Origin: Christensenella sp964592155
Lineage (GTDB): Bacteria > Bacillota > Clostridia > Christensenellales > Christensenellaceae
DNA: 9,123 bases
NCBI GenBank assembly: GCA_964592155.1
Contig: CAZQDA010000102.1
Coordinates: 1-9,123 of the forward strand
Direction of reading: 5' to 3'
Position 1 is the first letter of the stretch. Every line of letters begins with the position of its first letter. A program made the position numbers and the translations under genes. Of the stretch, positions 1-6,413 are shown piece by piece. The notes beneath the pieces were generated by a model that saw only the letters and a program-made list of their open reading frames with translations, had not been told where the DNA came from and searched no databases.

Positions 1-2277
1 AAGCCCAAACATTTTGAAAGCCTCGTGCCACTGCCGGAGGTGATTGCCTCCTCCCTTGGGATGACGACTGCCAGCAAAAAAGTACAAGCCCGCTATGAGG
101 AGCTTTTGAAAGCGCTTGGCCCTGAGCTCTTTATCCTGCGGGAAGCGCCGCTTGAAGACATCAGGAAAAAAGCCGATCCCTTCATTGCCGAGGGCATCCG
201 CCGCCTGCGCGCCCGCGAGGTGGAGCTGCACCCCGGATATGATGGAGAGTATGGGAAAATACTTGTCATGAACAAAGAAGAGGTGAGCCGCTTTGCAGGG
301 CAGTTAAGCCTTTTTGGTGGCGATGAGAAAAAAACGGCGGCAAAGGCGGCACAAACAGGCACATCCCATCTTCCCGCTATGGAAACAAAGCCGGAAGAGC
401 AGGAAAAATTGCCGGAGGAAAGCAATGCGCAGTACGGCCTTAACAAGGAGCAGTGGCAGGGCGCAAGCTCCGGTGCGCCTGTAACCGCCGTGCTCGCGGG
501 CCCTGGAACCGGTAAAACACGCACGCTCATTTGCCGCATCGCTTACCTTGTGGAAGAATGCGGCATTGATCCCAAACAAATCACCGCCGTCACCTTTACC
601 AATAAAGCGGCGACCGAAATGAAAGAACGTTTGCAGGCACATTTTAACAATAAGCGCATTGCAAACGCAATGAACATCGGCACATTTCATTCCATTTGCC
701 TAAAGCTTCTTTCGGAATGGAAAAAGCCCACCGTCCTGGGGCAATATGAGGCTTTATCCCTCCTCGCCGACGTGCTTAAGGCATGCAACTGCACCATTTC
801 TCCGCGCGATGCTTTGCAGGAGATATCCAAAATCAAAAACGGACAGGCGACACTTGAAAAATCTCTGATCCCGTCCGTGGTCTATGAAGCCTACCGGACG
901 CAGCTAAAAAAATATCAGGCAGTGGATTATGACGACATCCTGATCGATACGCTTGAAAAGTTCGATGAGGATGATCCCAAATGCGCCGCCCTGCTCCCGC
1001 GCTTTACGCATCTTCTGGTGGACGAATTTCAGGACATCAATCCTGTCCAATACCGCCTGATCCGCGCATGGGGCGGACAAAGCAAAGGGATTTTTGTGAT
1101 CGGTGATCCGGATCAGTCCATTTACGGTTTCCGCGGGTCTGACGCGCACTGTTTTGAACATCTGCGCGATGATTTTTCTTCCGTGAACGAGGTGCGGCTG
1201 ACGCAAAATTACCGCTCCACCCCTGAAATACTTTGCTGTGCGCTGCCCGTGCTCCGTCATGAGCAACCAGTTTTGCATGCAACACGTAAGGAAGGCCTTA
1301 AAACCCGCCTTCTCACCTGCGGCTCTCCATTTGCCGAGGCGCTTTTTATTGCCAAAGAAATCAACCGCATGGTGGGTGGTGTCGATATGCTGGACGCGCA
1401 CGCCTCTTCAAAAAAACGCGCGGGGCAAACGCGCGGGCTTTCAGAAATTGCGGTTTTATATCGCACGCACAGGCAATCAGCGCTCATGGAAGATTGTCTC
1501 AAAAAAGAGGGAATTCCCTATGTGGTCGCCGGAAAGGACGATGCCTTATCCGACCGCCGTGTACGCGGCGCTCTCTCTTTTTTCAGTTTTCTATGCAATC
1601 CCAAAGATATTGTTTCCCTCACAACTTGCCTGAGAGCCGCGAGCGTTCCTCCGCTGGAATCACAGGAAATCCTGCGGCGTTATGAGCAAGGCGCGCAGAA
1701 CGCTGTGGCTCTTGCCAGTCTCCTGCGCGAGCTGTGTGCAGACGCAGGAGAACAGCTCTCCCTTCCTGCGCTGATTGAAACGTATGCTCCGCTGATTCGC
1801 ACAGAAAAGCCCTCCTCTCTTCTTGAGCAATGGATGGAAGCCCAGGGGCTTACGGACGAAAATTGTTTGCAGCGTGTGCTCAACATGTCCGTATTCAGCA
1901 ACAGGATGACCGATTTCCTGCAAAACCTTACGTTAGGCGGCGAAGGCGATCTCATGCGCTCCAGCTCTAGGATTTATACGCCGGACGCGGTCACGTTGAT
2001 GACGCTGCACGCCGCGAAAGGCTTGGAGTTCCCCGCCGTATTTTTATGCGGCGTAAACGACGGGCTGATCCCGCTTAAAAGCGAGCGGCACGATTGTGAT
2101 CTGGAAGAGGAGCGGCGGCTTTTCTATGTGGGCATGACCCGCGCGAAAGATGAACTTATTTTACTTACCGACCCTAGCGCACGCTCTCCTTTCCTTACGG
2201 ATATCCCATCCGCATGCCTTACGGAGGAAAAAGCGCAAACCCGCAAGCCCGCGGGAAAACAAATCGGTTTTTTCTGA
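1..2277 (+). CDS. Endonuclease Q-UvrD/PcrA helicase fusion protein, 5'-truncated by the window edge
   Basis: The frame is open from base 1 with no upstream stop, so the start lies outside the window; 758 codons are visible. The GTG at 25 sits inside a conserved domain and is not the start. The first ~95 residues (PLPEVIASSLG, SKKV, then HPGYDGEYGKI) resemble the C-terminal part of endonuclease Q, a PHP-fold enzyme that nicks 5' of deaminated bases and abasic sites; its catalytic part would lie upstream. QLSLF at 301-315 matches the bacterial beta-clamp-binding consensus. A charged linker of ~40 residues follows. The rest is a full superfamily 1A helicase: Walker A AGPGTGKT (496-519), TFTNKAATEMKERL, GTFHS, DEFQD (1021-1035), GDPDQSIYGFRG (1102-1137), QNYRS (1204-1218), TLHAAKGLEF (2002-2031) and YVGMTRAKDEL (2125-2157). 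It should be a cytosolic 3'-5' translocase acting in excision repair. The C-terminus QIGFF may be a second, weaker clamp motif. The helicase call is certain; the EndoQ call is from remembered family motifs. Confidence 0.93.
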   Translation, partial: KPKHFESLVPLPEVIASSLGMTTASKKVQARYEELLKALGPELFILREAPLEDIRKKADPFIAEGIRRLRAREVELHPGYDGEYGKILVMNKEEVSRFAGQLSLFGGDEKKTAAKAAQTGTSHLPAMETKPEEQEKLPEESNAQYGLNKEQWQGASSGAPVTAVLAGPGTGKTRTLICRIAYLVEECGIDPKQITAVTFTNKAATEMKERLQAHFNNKRIANAMNIGTFHSICLKLLSEWKKPTVLGQYEALSLLADVLKACNCTISPRDALQEISKIKNGQATLEKSLIPSVVYEAYRTQLKKYQAVDYDDILIDTLEKFDEDDPKCAALLPRFTHLLVDEFQDINPVQYRLIRAWGGQSKGIFVIGDPDQSIYGFRGSDAHCFEHLRDDFSSVNEVRLTQNYRSTPEILCCALPVLRHEQPVLHATRKEGLKTRLLTCGSPFAEALFIAKEINRMVGGVDMLDAHASSKKRAGQTRGLSEIAVLYRTHRQSALMEDCLKKEGIPYVVAGKDDALSDRRVRGALSFFSFLCNPKDIVSLTTCLRAASVPPLESQEILRRYEQGAQNAVALASLLRELCADAGEQLSLPALIETYAPLIRTEKPSSLLEQWMEAQGLTDENCLQRVLNMSVFSNRMTDFLQNLTLGGEGDLMRSSSRIYTPDAVTLMTLHAAKGLEFPAVFLCGVNDGLIPLKSERHDCDLEEERRLFYVGMTRAKDELILLTDPSARSPFLTDIPSACLTEEKAQTRKPAGKQIGFF

Positions 2278-2327
2278 GCGCCTGCAACGGCTGAAAACGC
2301 CATATATGCACAAGCCGGAAATGCACA

Positions 2328-2358
2328 AAAAAGACCGCTGCACCGCAACGGCCTTTTT
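2328..2358. terminator. Bidirectional intrinsic terminator between convergent genes
   Basis: The arms are AAAAAG (2328-2333) with CTTTTT (2353-2358), CCG (2335-2337) with CGG (2349-2351), and TGC (2339-2341) with GCA (2345-2347), around a three-base loop. Read as - strand RNA the two remaining positions are G.U wobbles, giving a continuous 14-bp stem followed by a six-U run. Read as + strand RNA they are A.C mismatches. It therefore ends the - strand ABC operon (stop at 2372) best, and can also serve the + strand helicase gene (stop at 2277). Confidence 0.85.
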
Positions 2359-2371
2359 ATGATTTTTTTAT

Positions 2372-3721
2372 TTAATTGGAACTTCTGATTGCTTCGAGCG
2401 GGCTCATTTTGGTCGCCTTCCACGCGGGATAGATTCCTGAAACCACCCCAACCCCGACTGCAATCGCAACTGCTCCAAGCCCCAACCACCATGGAATGGA
2501 GAGCTGCACGCCGTTTTGGAAATACATGCCCAGGAAGCTGATTTCTCCGCCGCTGGAATTGACCAGCGCGCCAAAGATAAAGCTGATCCCAAGGCCGACA
2601 AGCCCGCCGATCAGTCCGATCATTGCAGCCTCCACCAAAAACATCAGATTGATTTTGCCAATGGAAAGGCCGATTACTTTCATAACGCCAATCTCACGGC
2701 TGCGCTCCAAAATGCTCGCAAGCATCGTGTTCGCAATACCGATTGCCGAAACAAACAAAGAGATCAAGCCGATTGCGATCAACTGTGACTGCTGCCTTGC
2801 CTGCTCCTGCTGCATTTGCGTGATCCACTCTGTGGGGCTATAGGCCTGAAATCCCATATCCTTGAGCGCTTGCAGCACGTCCGCAACCGCGTCCACATCC
2901 ACCGCGTTGACATACCCTTGGGAATACTGCCCCTCTTTGATTCCCGCCTGATCCATCAGCTTTCTGTTTTCGCGGATCAGTTGATTCGCCGCAGGAATAC
3001 TCATGTAGATATTATAGCTCTGCTGATCGTCCGCCTGTGCAAGGATTCCTGTTATTTTTCCGCGGTATTCCTTTGGCTTGGGCGCATCCGGCGTTGTGGG
3101 ATCAGGATTTTCAATCAGATAACCGCTGCCCGGATAATATTTGACATTCATGCCCACCCAGTCCACGTCCGGCCCGACCGGCATCTGCATATCTGCGTCG
3201 GATGCCATTGCAACACCACCGCCCATCATGACCATATTGCCGCCATACATGCCGCGCGTGTCGTTCGGATCGTAAAAATTTTGCCGCGCGTTCGCACCCA
3301 CCACAAGCTCTACATTGCTGTTTTCCGAAAACACGCCGCCTTCCATGAACTTAAAATCCATGGTCTGCGGATCAACCGCCATAATGTAGGTATCCGCCTT
3401 ATACTTTCCCATGACAACATAGGACGGTATCCCCATCACGCCCGTCGCGTTTTTTACGCCCTTGATCCCGCGAATCTGATTCAGCTTCGCGTCCGTCAGC
3501 TTGGCGTTCTCGCCAGACCCCATGGGCGAAATCTCAATTTGCGTGAGATCCGTATTTTGCATGATGCTTTCATTGAACTGTTCCAGATTTCCAAGGCCTA
3601 GCGCCACCATGATCACAATACACGCCGTACCGATGATCACACCGAGAACAGTCAGTATGGTTCGCATCTTGCGCCGCCACAGATTGGAGGCGGCAAGCGC
3701 GACAAGATCAAAGAATGTCAT
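2372..3721 (-). CDS. MacB/FtsX-type ABC transporter permease
   Basis: A 449-residue membrane protein that should pair with the ATPase encoded two genes upstream. Topology is that of the MacB fold: one N-terminal helix (about 20-42), a large extracytoplasmic domain (about 50-310) ending in a Gln-rich stalk, then three helices (about 313-337, 358-387 and 409-431). The cytoplasmic coupling segment REIGVMKVIG (343-352) and the C-terminal PAWKATKMSPLEAIRS are typical of the FtsX-like permease family. Such permeases usually transmit ATP-driven motion to extracytoplasmic domains, for drug or peptide export, lipoprotein release or signalling; the substrate cannot be read here. The start overlaps the upstream gene by 14 bp, its GGAGG site lies 12 bases upstream, and an in-frame stop upstream (3740-3742) rules out a longer protein, so translational coupling is likely. 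Odd: residues 158-191 of the extracytoplasmic domain are Gly- and Met-rich (eight Met). Confidence 0.93.
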   Translation of the reverse strand: MTFFDLVALAASNLWRRKMRTILTVLGVIIGTACIVIMVALGLGNLEQFNESIMQNTDLTQIEISPMGSGENAKLTDAKLNQIRGIKGVKNATGVMGIPSYVVMGKYKADTYIMAVDPQTMDFKFMEGGVFSENSNVELVVGANARQNFYDPNDTRGMYGGNMVMMGGGVAMASDADMQMPVGPDVDWVGMNVKYYPGSGYLIENPDPTTPDAPKPKEYRGKITGILAQADDQQSYNIYMSIPAANQLIRENRKLMDQAGIKEGQYSQGYVNAVDVDAVADVLQALKDMGFQAYSPTEWITQMQQEQARQQSQLIAIGLISLFVSAIGIANTMLASILERSREIGVMKVIGLSIGKINLMFLVEAAMIGLIGGLVGLGISFIFGALVNSSGGEISFLGMYFQNGVQLSIPWWLGLGAVAIAVGVGVVSGIYPAWKATKMSPLEAIRSSN

Positions 3722-5414
3722 CGTCGTCCATTTCCTCCCCTAGTTCCTGTTCCCGTTTTTTCTTTTTACGGCGCACGACAATCACAATCACTATCGCCGC
3801 CGCCCCGCCGGCAATCAGCACCCAGCCCCACCATGGGAAGCCCGCAGGTTCTTCAACCGGAATTTCTTCACCCGGATTCATGCCGCCATTAAAGTCCGGC
3901 ATGGGGACAAGCTCCGTGCTGACGGGAACTTTGATTTCATAGGCCTCGCCATATTCGTCCTCATAAGTCACGACAAAGTTGCCTTCCACCGGCCCCGGCT
4001 GTACGGCTTCCCCGCCTCCCATGCCGGTCTTATCTTCTTTCCCTTCGACGAACACAGGCGCTCCGCCATCTTGCGTGTTTTCAATCGGCTGCACAGCTAT
4101 ATCTCCCGCGGCCTCTTCCATATTTATAGAAGCGCCCTCTTTTGCGGCCATGCCGCCCTCAACAGCGCCGGCGCCCATTCCTTCTCCCATACCCGCATTG
4201 GGGTCTGCCGCCACGGATGCATAGATATCGGCTGTTTTCGCGGTGCCGGACTCCATATTACCAAGAAACGCGCTCGATTCAGGCGTGAGTCCCGGAACAT
4301 CCAGCGTCACCGTGACATTATATAGAATATTTTTCCCTTTGTTGTAAAGGTTCAGACTTGCCGATGTGGAATCGCCCATATACACCTGAGAAGGAAATTT
4401 AGGAGGATCATATTCCAGCCGGATTTTCTGATGCACCTCCACGCTGATTTCATCCGCCGCGGTAAGCTGCGCCGCCTGACTATCCTCATACGCAATTGCT
4501 ACATCTACTTTTTGCGGACCTGCTTTTGCGTCTGCGCGCGCAGTCATGGAGAATGAAAAATCCGCCGTTTTTTCCGGCCCTATCTTTTCAATATAAACGG
4601 TATTGGTATTGTCGCCCGGCATCAGATCCGTCGTCTGGCTTTTGAACGTCACGGTTATATTTTTCACCGTCACCTTTTTACTCGTGTTAAGAAGCTTGAC
4701 GTCAACCGTAAACCGCTCGCCCGCATTGACCGGATCAGGAGAAATCGTATAATTGCTGATGATTACTTTTGGCTGGGAAGCAGTTCCTCCTCCGCCACCG
4801 CCGCCTGTTCCGCCGCCACCCGTGCCCGCATCATCCGGTACTGGTTCCATGGTCGGCTCTGTGGTCGGTTCCGTAGTCGGCTCTGTGGTAGGGCCTGACG
4901 GGTCCTGCCCGTCCGAAATTTTCACAAAAACCGTAAATTCCTGCATCTTAACCGCGCCATCCGCGATTGGATATTTGGCCGTCACCACCACAGGATAATT
5001 TCCGTTCATGCGGCTTGGCGTAAGGGGCAGCTTCAAGTCCACAAGATAGCACTGCTTTTGTGTGCCATCAGAAAGCTTGTGATCTTCCAGCTTTACTATC
5101 TCACTGTAGTTGTTAAACACAAACGGCGCTTTTGACGGATCGCCCAAATTCACAGAAATATTGATCTCCCCGCTTTTTACCTGCTCCGTTCCCGCGCCCG
5201 CGATCAGCGGCAAAAGAATATGCGCTTCATCATTGGCAACCGCAGGGCTGTATCCGCCCTGATAGGAAGAGTCCATTCCCTCATACTGGTTTGCGCTGTC
5301 TACGCGCAGGGCCGTTCCCCTGTTTCCGGTTTCAACGGCAGCGCCTGCAACCGGTATCGCGCAGCTCAGTGCGAGTATGAGTACGAGCACAAATACCAAA
5401 ATCCGTTTTTTCAT
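3708..5414 (-). CDS. Secreted, membrane-anchored Ig-like (CARDB/NEW3, COG1361-like) protein of an ABC operon
   Basis: A 568-residue protein starting at the ATG of MKKRILVF. This start has AAGGAG nine bases upstream (5424-5429), sits one base after the ATPase stop and opens directly into a Sec signal peptide (KKR, hydrophobic core, likely cleavage near AGA/AV). A longer in-frame start at 5498 would bury the signal. In order: an N-terminal beta-rich domain (about 28-172), four TTEP-type repeats (176-191), a poly-Gly tether (199-210), a first Ig-like domain (about 215-328) opening with ISNYTISPDPVNAGERF, and a second (about 330-403) that seems to resume at 476-502 after a Gly/Met-rich insert. 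One helix (about 527-548) follows, then RRKKKKR and an acidic tail, so it is type I with the bulk outside. It lies between the ATPase and permease genes, which suggests an accessory subunit in place of a MacA-type adaptor. It is not an evident lipoprotein. Its exact role is unknown. Confidence 0.87.
   Translation of the reverse strand: MKKRILVFVLVLILALSCAIPVAGAAVETGNRGTALRVDSANQYEGMDSSYQGGYSPAVANDEAHILLPLIAGAGTEQVKSGEINISVNLGDPSKAPFVFNNYSEIVKLEDHKLSDGTQKQCYLVDLKLPLTPSRMNGNYPVVVTAKYPIADGAVKMQEFTVFVKISDGQDPSGPTTEPTTEPTTEPTMEPVPDDAGTGGGGTGGGGGGGTASQPKVIISNYTISPDPVNAGERFTVDVKLLNTSKKVTVKNITVTFKSQTTDLMPGDNTNTVYIEKIGPEKTADFSFSMTARADAKAGPQKVDVAIAYEDSQAAQLTAADEISVEVHQKIRLEYDPPKFPSQVYMGDSTSASLNLYNKGKNILYNVTVTLDVPGLTPESSAFLGNMESGTAKTADIYASVAADPNAGMGEGMGAGAVEGGMAAKEGASINMEEAAGDIAVQPIENTQDGGAPVFVEGKEDKTGMGGGEAVQPGPVEGNFVVTYEDEYGEAYEIKVPVSTELVPMPDFNGGMNPGEEIPVEEPAGFPWWGWVLIAGGAAAIVIVIVVRRKKKKREQELGEEMDDDDIL
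4842..4889 (-). repeat. Four 12-bp tandem repeats encoding TTEP units
   Basis: Three TTEP units and one TMEP unit are encoded by near-identical 12-base units; the two copies of GTCGGCTCTGTG (+ strand, 4852 and 4876) are exact. They form a Pro/Thr/Glu spacer between the N-terminal domain and the poly-Gly tract of the Ig-like protein. In-frame slippage would change tether length without breaking the gene. Confidence 0.85.
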
Positions 5415-5415
5415 T

Positions 5416-6162
5416 TCATTCTTCTCCTTGTGTTCCCAATTCTTCCTGTATGATTGTTTCTGCATTTCGTTCCGGACTGCGCATCTCCCGCTTTGCAACC
5501 TTCCCGTCTATGATATGGATGACCTGATCCGCATATTCGGCTTTGGTCGGATCATGTGTTACGAAAAGCAGCGTTGCGCCGCGCTTTCTGGCAGCATTGC
5601 ACATAATGTCCATGATTTGTACCGCTGTGGCGGAATCCAGATTCCCTGTCGGCTCGTCCGCAAAAATAATCTCCGGCTTTGCAATAATCGCGCGCGCAAT
5701 CGAAACGCGCTGCTGCTGTCCGCCGGAAAGCTGGCTCGGCCTGTTTTTGAGCTGCGGCTTCATTCCCATTTCAATGAGCAACTTTTTCGCCATTTTAAGC
5801 CGCTTTACCCGCGAAATCCCTTTGAACATGAGCGGCAGAGCCACATTTTCCGCTGCCGTCATGGTGGGCATCAGATTAAAGGACTGAAACACAAATCCAA
5901 TATGATCCAAACGAAAATCCACGAGTTCTTTTTCCGTCATCTTATAGGTCGGTTTCTTTTTAATAAAAATTTTGCCGGAGGTAGGATGCTCAAGACCGGC
6001 AAGCAGACTTAAAAGCGTTGATTTTCCGCTCCCTGACGTTCCCAGAATCGCGCAGATTTCTCCTGGCATTACGTCAATATCCACACCGTCAAGCGCATGG
6101 ATTTTTGCGTTCCCCATTTTATATATTTTTTTCAGGTTTCTGGCTGCAATAATCGGTTCCAC
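5416..6162 (-). CDS. MacB/LolD-type ABC transporter ATP-binding protein
   Basis: A 248-residue cytosolic ATPase, full length for this family. Walker A is GTSGSGKST (41-49), the Q-loop glutamine is Q93 in VFQSFNLMP, the signature is LSGGQQQRV (145-153), Walker B is IIFADE (165-170) with the D-loop GNLDSATA after it, and the switch histidine is in VTHD (202-204). The order and spacing are those of the MacB/LolD/FtsE group that drives FtsX-type permeases. The start is GTG with a strong GGAGG site seven bases upstream (6170-6174). It is the first gene of the operon and ends one base before the Ig-like protein gene, whose ribosome binding site lies within its last codons. The substrate is not deducible from the ATPase. 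About 105 bases of leader with attenuator-like folding precede it. Confidence 0.96.
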   Translation of the reverse strand: MEPIIAARNLKKIYKMGNAKIHALDGVDIDVMPGEICAILGTSGSGKSTLLSLLAGLEHPTSGKIFIKKKPTYKMTEKELVDFRLDHIGFVFQSFNLMPTMTAAENVALPLMFKGISRVKRLKMAKKLLIEMGMKPQLKNRPSQLSGGQQQRVSIARAIIAKPEIIFADEPTGNLDSATAVQIMDIMCNAARKRGATLLFVTHDPTKAEYADQVIHIIDGKVAKREMRSPERNAETIIQEELGTQGEE

Positions 6163-6169
6163 GCCGTTT

Positions 6170-6174
6170 CCTCC
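6170..6174 (-). promoter_or_regulatory. Ribosome binding site fixing the GTG start of the ABC ATPase
   Basis: GGAGG on the - strand stands seven bases before the GTG at 6160-6162. The next residues, EPIIAARNLKKIY, align with the usual N-terminus of the family, which supports this start over any internal ATG. Confidence 0.8.
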
Positions 6175-6200
6175 GTCGTTATCCGTCGCATGTTTCGCAA

Positions 6201-6229
6201 TAAAAAATCCCCACAGGAATCTATGGGGA
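6201..6229 (-). terminator. Leader terminator (attenuator) upstream of the ABC operon
   Basis: Read on the - strand, UCCCCAUAG (6229-6221) pairs with CUGUGGGGA (6216-6208) around a four-base AUUC loop, with one U.G wobble, and runs into AUUUUUUAUU. It has the form of an intrinsic terminator, but stands about 40 bases before the GTG start of the ABC ATPase and after the promoter, so it would stop transcription before the operon unless prevented. The same hairpin on the + strand has a mismatch and no downstream U-run. Confidence 0.75.
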
Positions 6230-6258
6230 ATACAAAGACCGCTTTACAATGTTCCCCA
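6224..6258 (-). promoter_or_regulatory. Candidate antiterminator hairpin of the ABC operon leader
   Basis: On the - strand UGGGGAA (6258-6252) pairs with UUCCCCA (6230-6224), and inside it UGUAAAG (6248-6242) pairs with CUUUGUA (6237-6231) around a CGGU loop, leaving a three-base CAU bulge. Two inner pairs are G.U wobbles that would be A.C mismatches on the other strand, which fits - strand RNA. It takes up the 5' arm of the leader terminator, so the two structures exclude each other. Confidence 0.6.
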
Positions 6259-6273
6259 CCCGGTTTTGTTTCC

Positions 6274-6282
6274 ATTATAACA
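6274..6282 (-). promoter_or_regulatory. Extended -10 promoter of the ABC operon
   Basis: The - strand reads TGT then TATAAT, an extended -10 box with a perfect hexamer. No good TTGACA-like hexamer stands 16-18 bases upstream; that position is filled by a palindrome instead. The predicted transcript starts near 6267, giving a leader of about 105 bases. Confidence 0.7.
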
Positions 6283-6290
6283 TAATCATT

Positions 6291-6320
6291 CATAATCTTC
6301 ATGAAGATATTATGAAGATT
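6291..6320. promoter_or_regulatory. Palindromic operator candidate over the -35 position
   Basis: ATCTTCATGAAGAT (6295-6308) is a perfect 14-bp palindrome. ATGAAGAT occurs twice in direct repeat with an 11-bp period (6301 and 6312), and CATAAT/ATTATG arms flank the palindrome core. It overlaps where the -35 box should be. An 11-bp direct repeat is the spacing used by OmpR/PhoB-type response regulators, while the palindrome would also suit a dimeric repressor. No regulator gene is in the window. Confidence 0.55.
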
Positions 6321-6373
6321 ACACAGGAAAATACTCCCTTTATTGTAGACAGCATTTGTTTCAAAGTTGTAAC

Positions 6374-6407
6374 AAAACAGCCGTCCTTTTGGAAGTTCGA
6401 CTGTTTT
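6374..6407 (-). terminator. Intrinsic terminator of the P-type ATPase gene
   Basis: Read on the - strand, AAAACAG (6407-6401) pairs with CUGUUUU (6380-6374), extended by U.G, C-G and G-C pairs, a small bulge, then UCC/GGA closing an AAAA loop. It begins seven bases past the stop codon and separates the ATPase from the ABC operon. Confidence 0.8.
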
Positions 6408-6413
6408 TTAGTC

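Noticed and set aside
25..27. GTG at 25 as the start of the helicase gene
   Set aside because: The frame is open from base 1, there is no ribosome binding site before the GTG, and the preceding residues (HFESL) continue the conserved EndoQ block.
2816..3601. A long open frame on the + strand (261 codons) opposite the permease gene
   Set aside because: It is antisense to a gene with clear family motifs, is rich in His/Arg/Ile as expected of a shadow frame, and has no convincing ribosome binding site or recognisable domain.
5337..5414. Lipoprotein signal in the Ig-like protein (Cys at residue 18 in LALSC)
   Set aside because: The residues before the Cys do not fit the lipobox (Ala at -3, Leu at -2), the hydrophobic core continues past it, and an AxA-type cleavage site follows.
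5412..5498. A 28-residue longer N-terminus for the Ig-like protein, starting at 5498
   Set aside because: It would overlap the ATPase gene by 83 bases, bury the signal peptide, and ignore the well-placed AAGGAG before the ATG at 5412-5414.
5377..6012. A + strand open frame of 211 codons opposite the ABC ATPase
   Set aside because: The - strand carries all ABC ATPase motifs; the + frame shows no domain, no ribosome binding site and a composition typical of a reverse-complement shadow.
6221..6259. A 12-codon leader peptide starting GTG (VGNIVKRSLYSP) ending in the terminator arm
   Set aside because: Tempting because its stop lies in the 5' arm of the leader terminator, but any Shine-Dalgarno match (GGAAA) falls at or before the predicted transcript start, so translation is unlikely.
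6230..6267. T-box riboswitch, because of GGGTGG near the start of the leader
   Set aside because: The leader is far too short for Stem I and a specifier loop, the rest of the T-box sequence (ACCGCG) is missing, and the downstream gene is an ABC ATPase and not an amino-acid gene.
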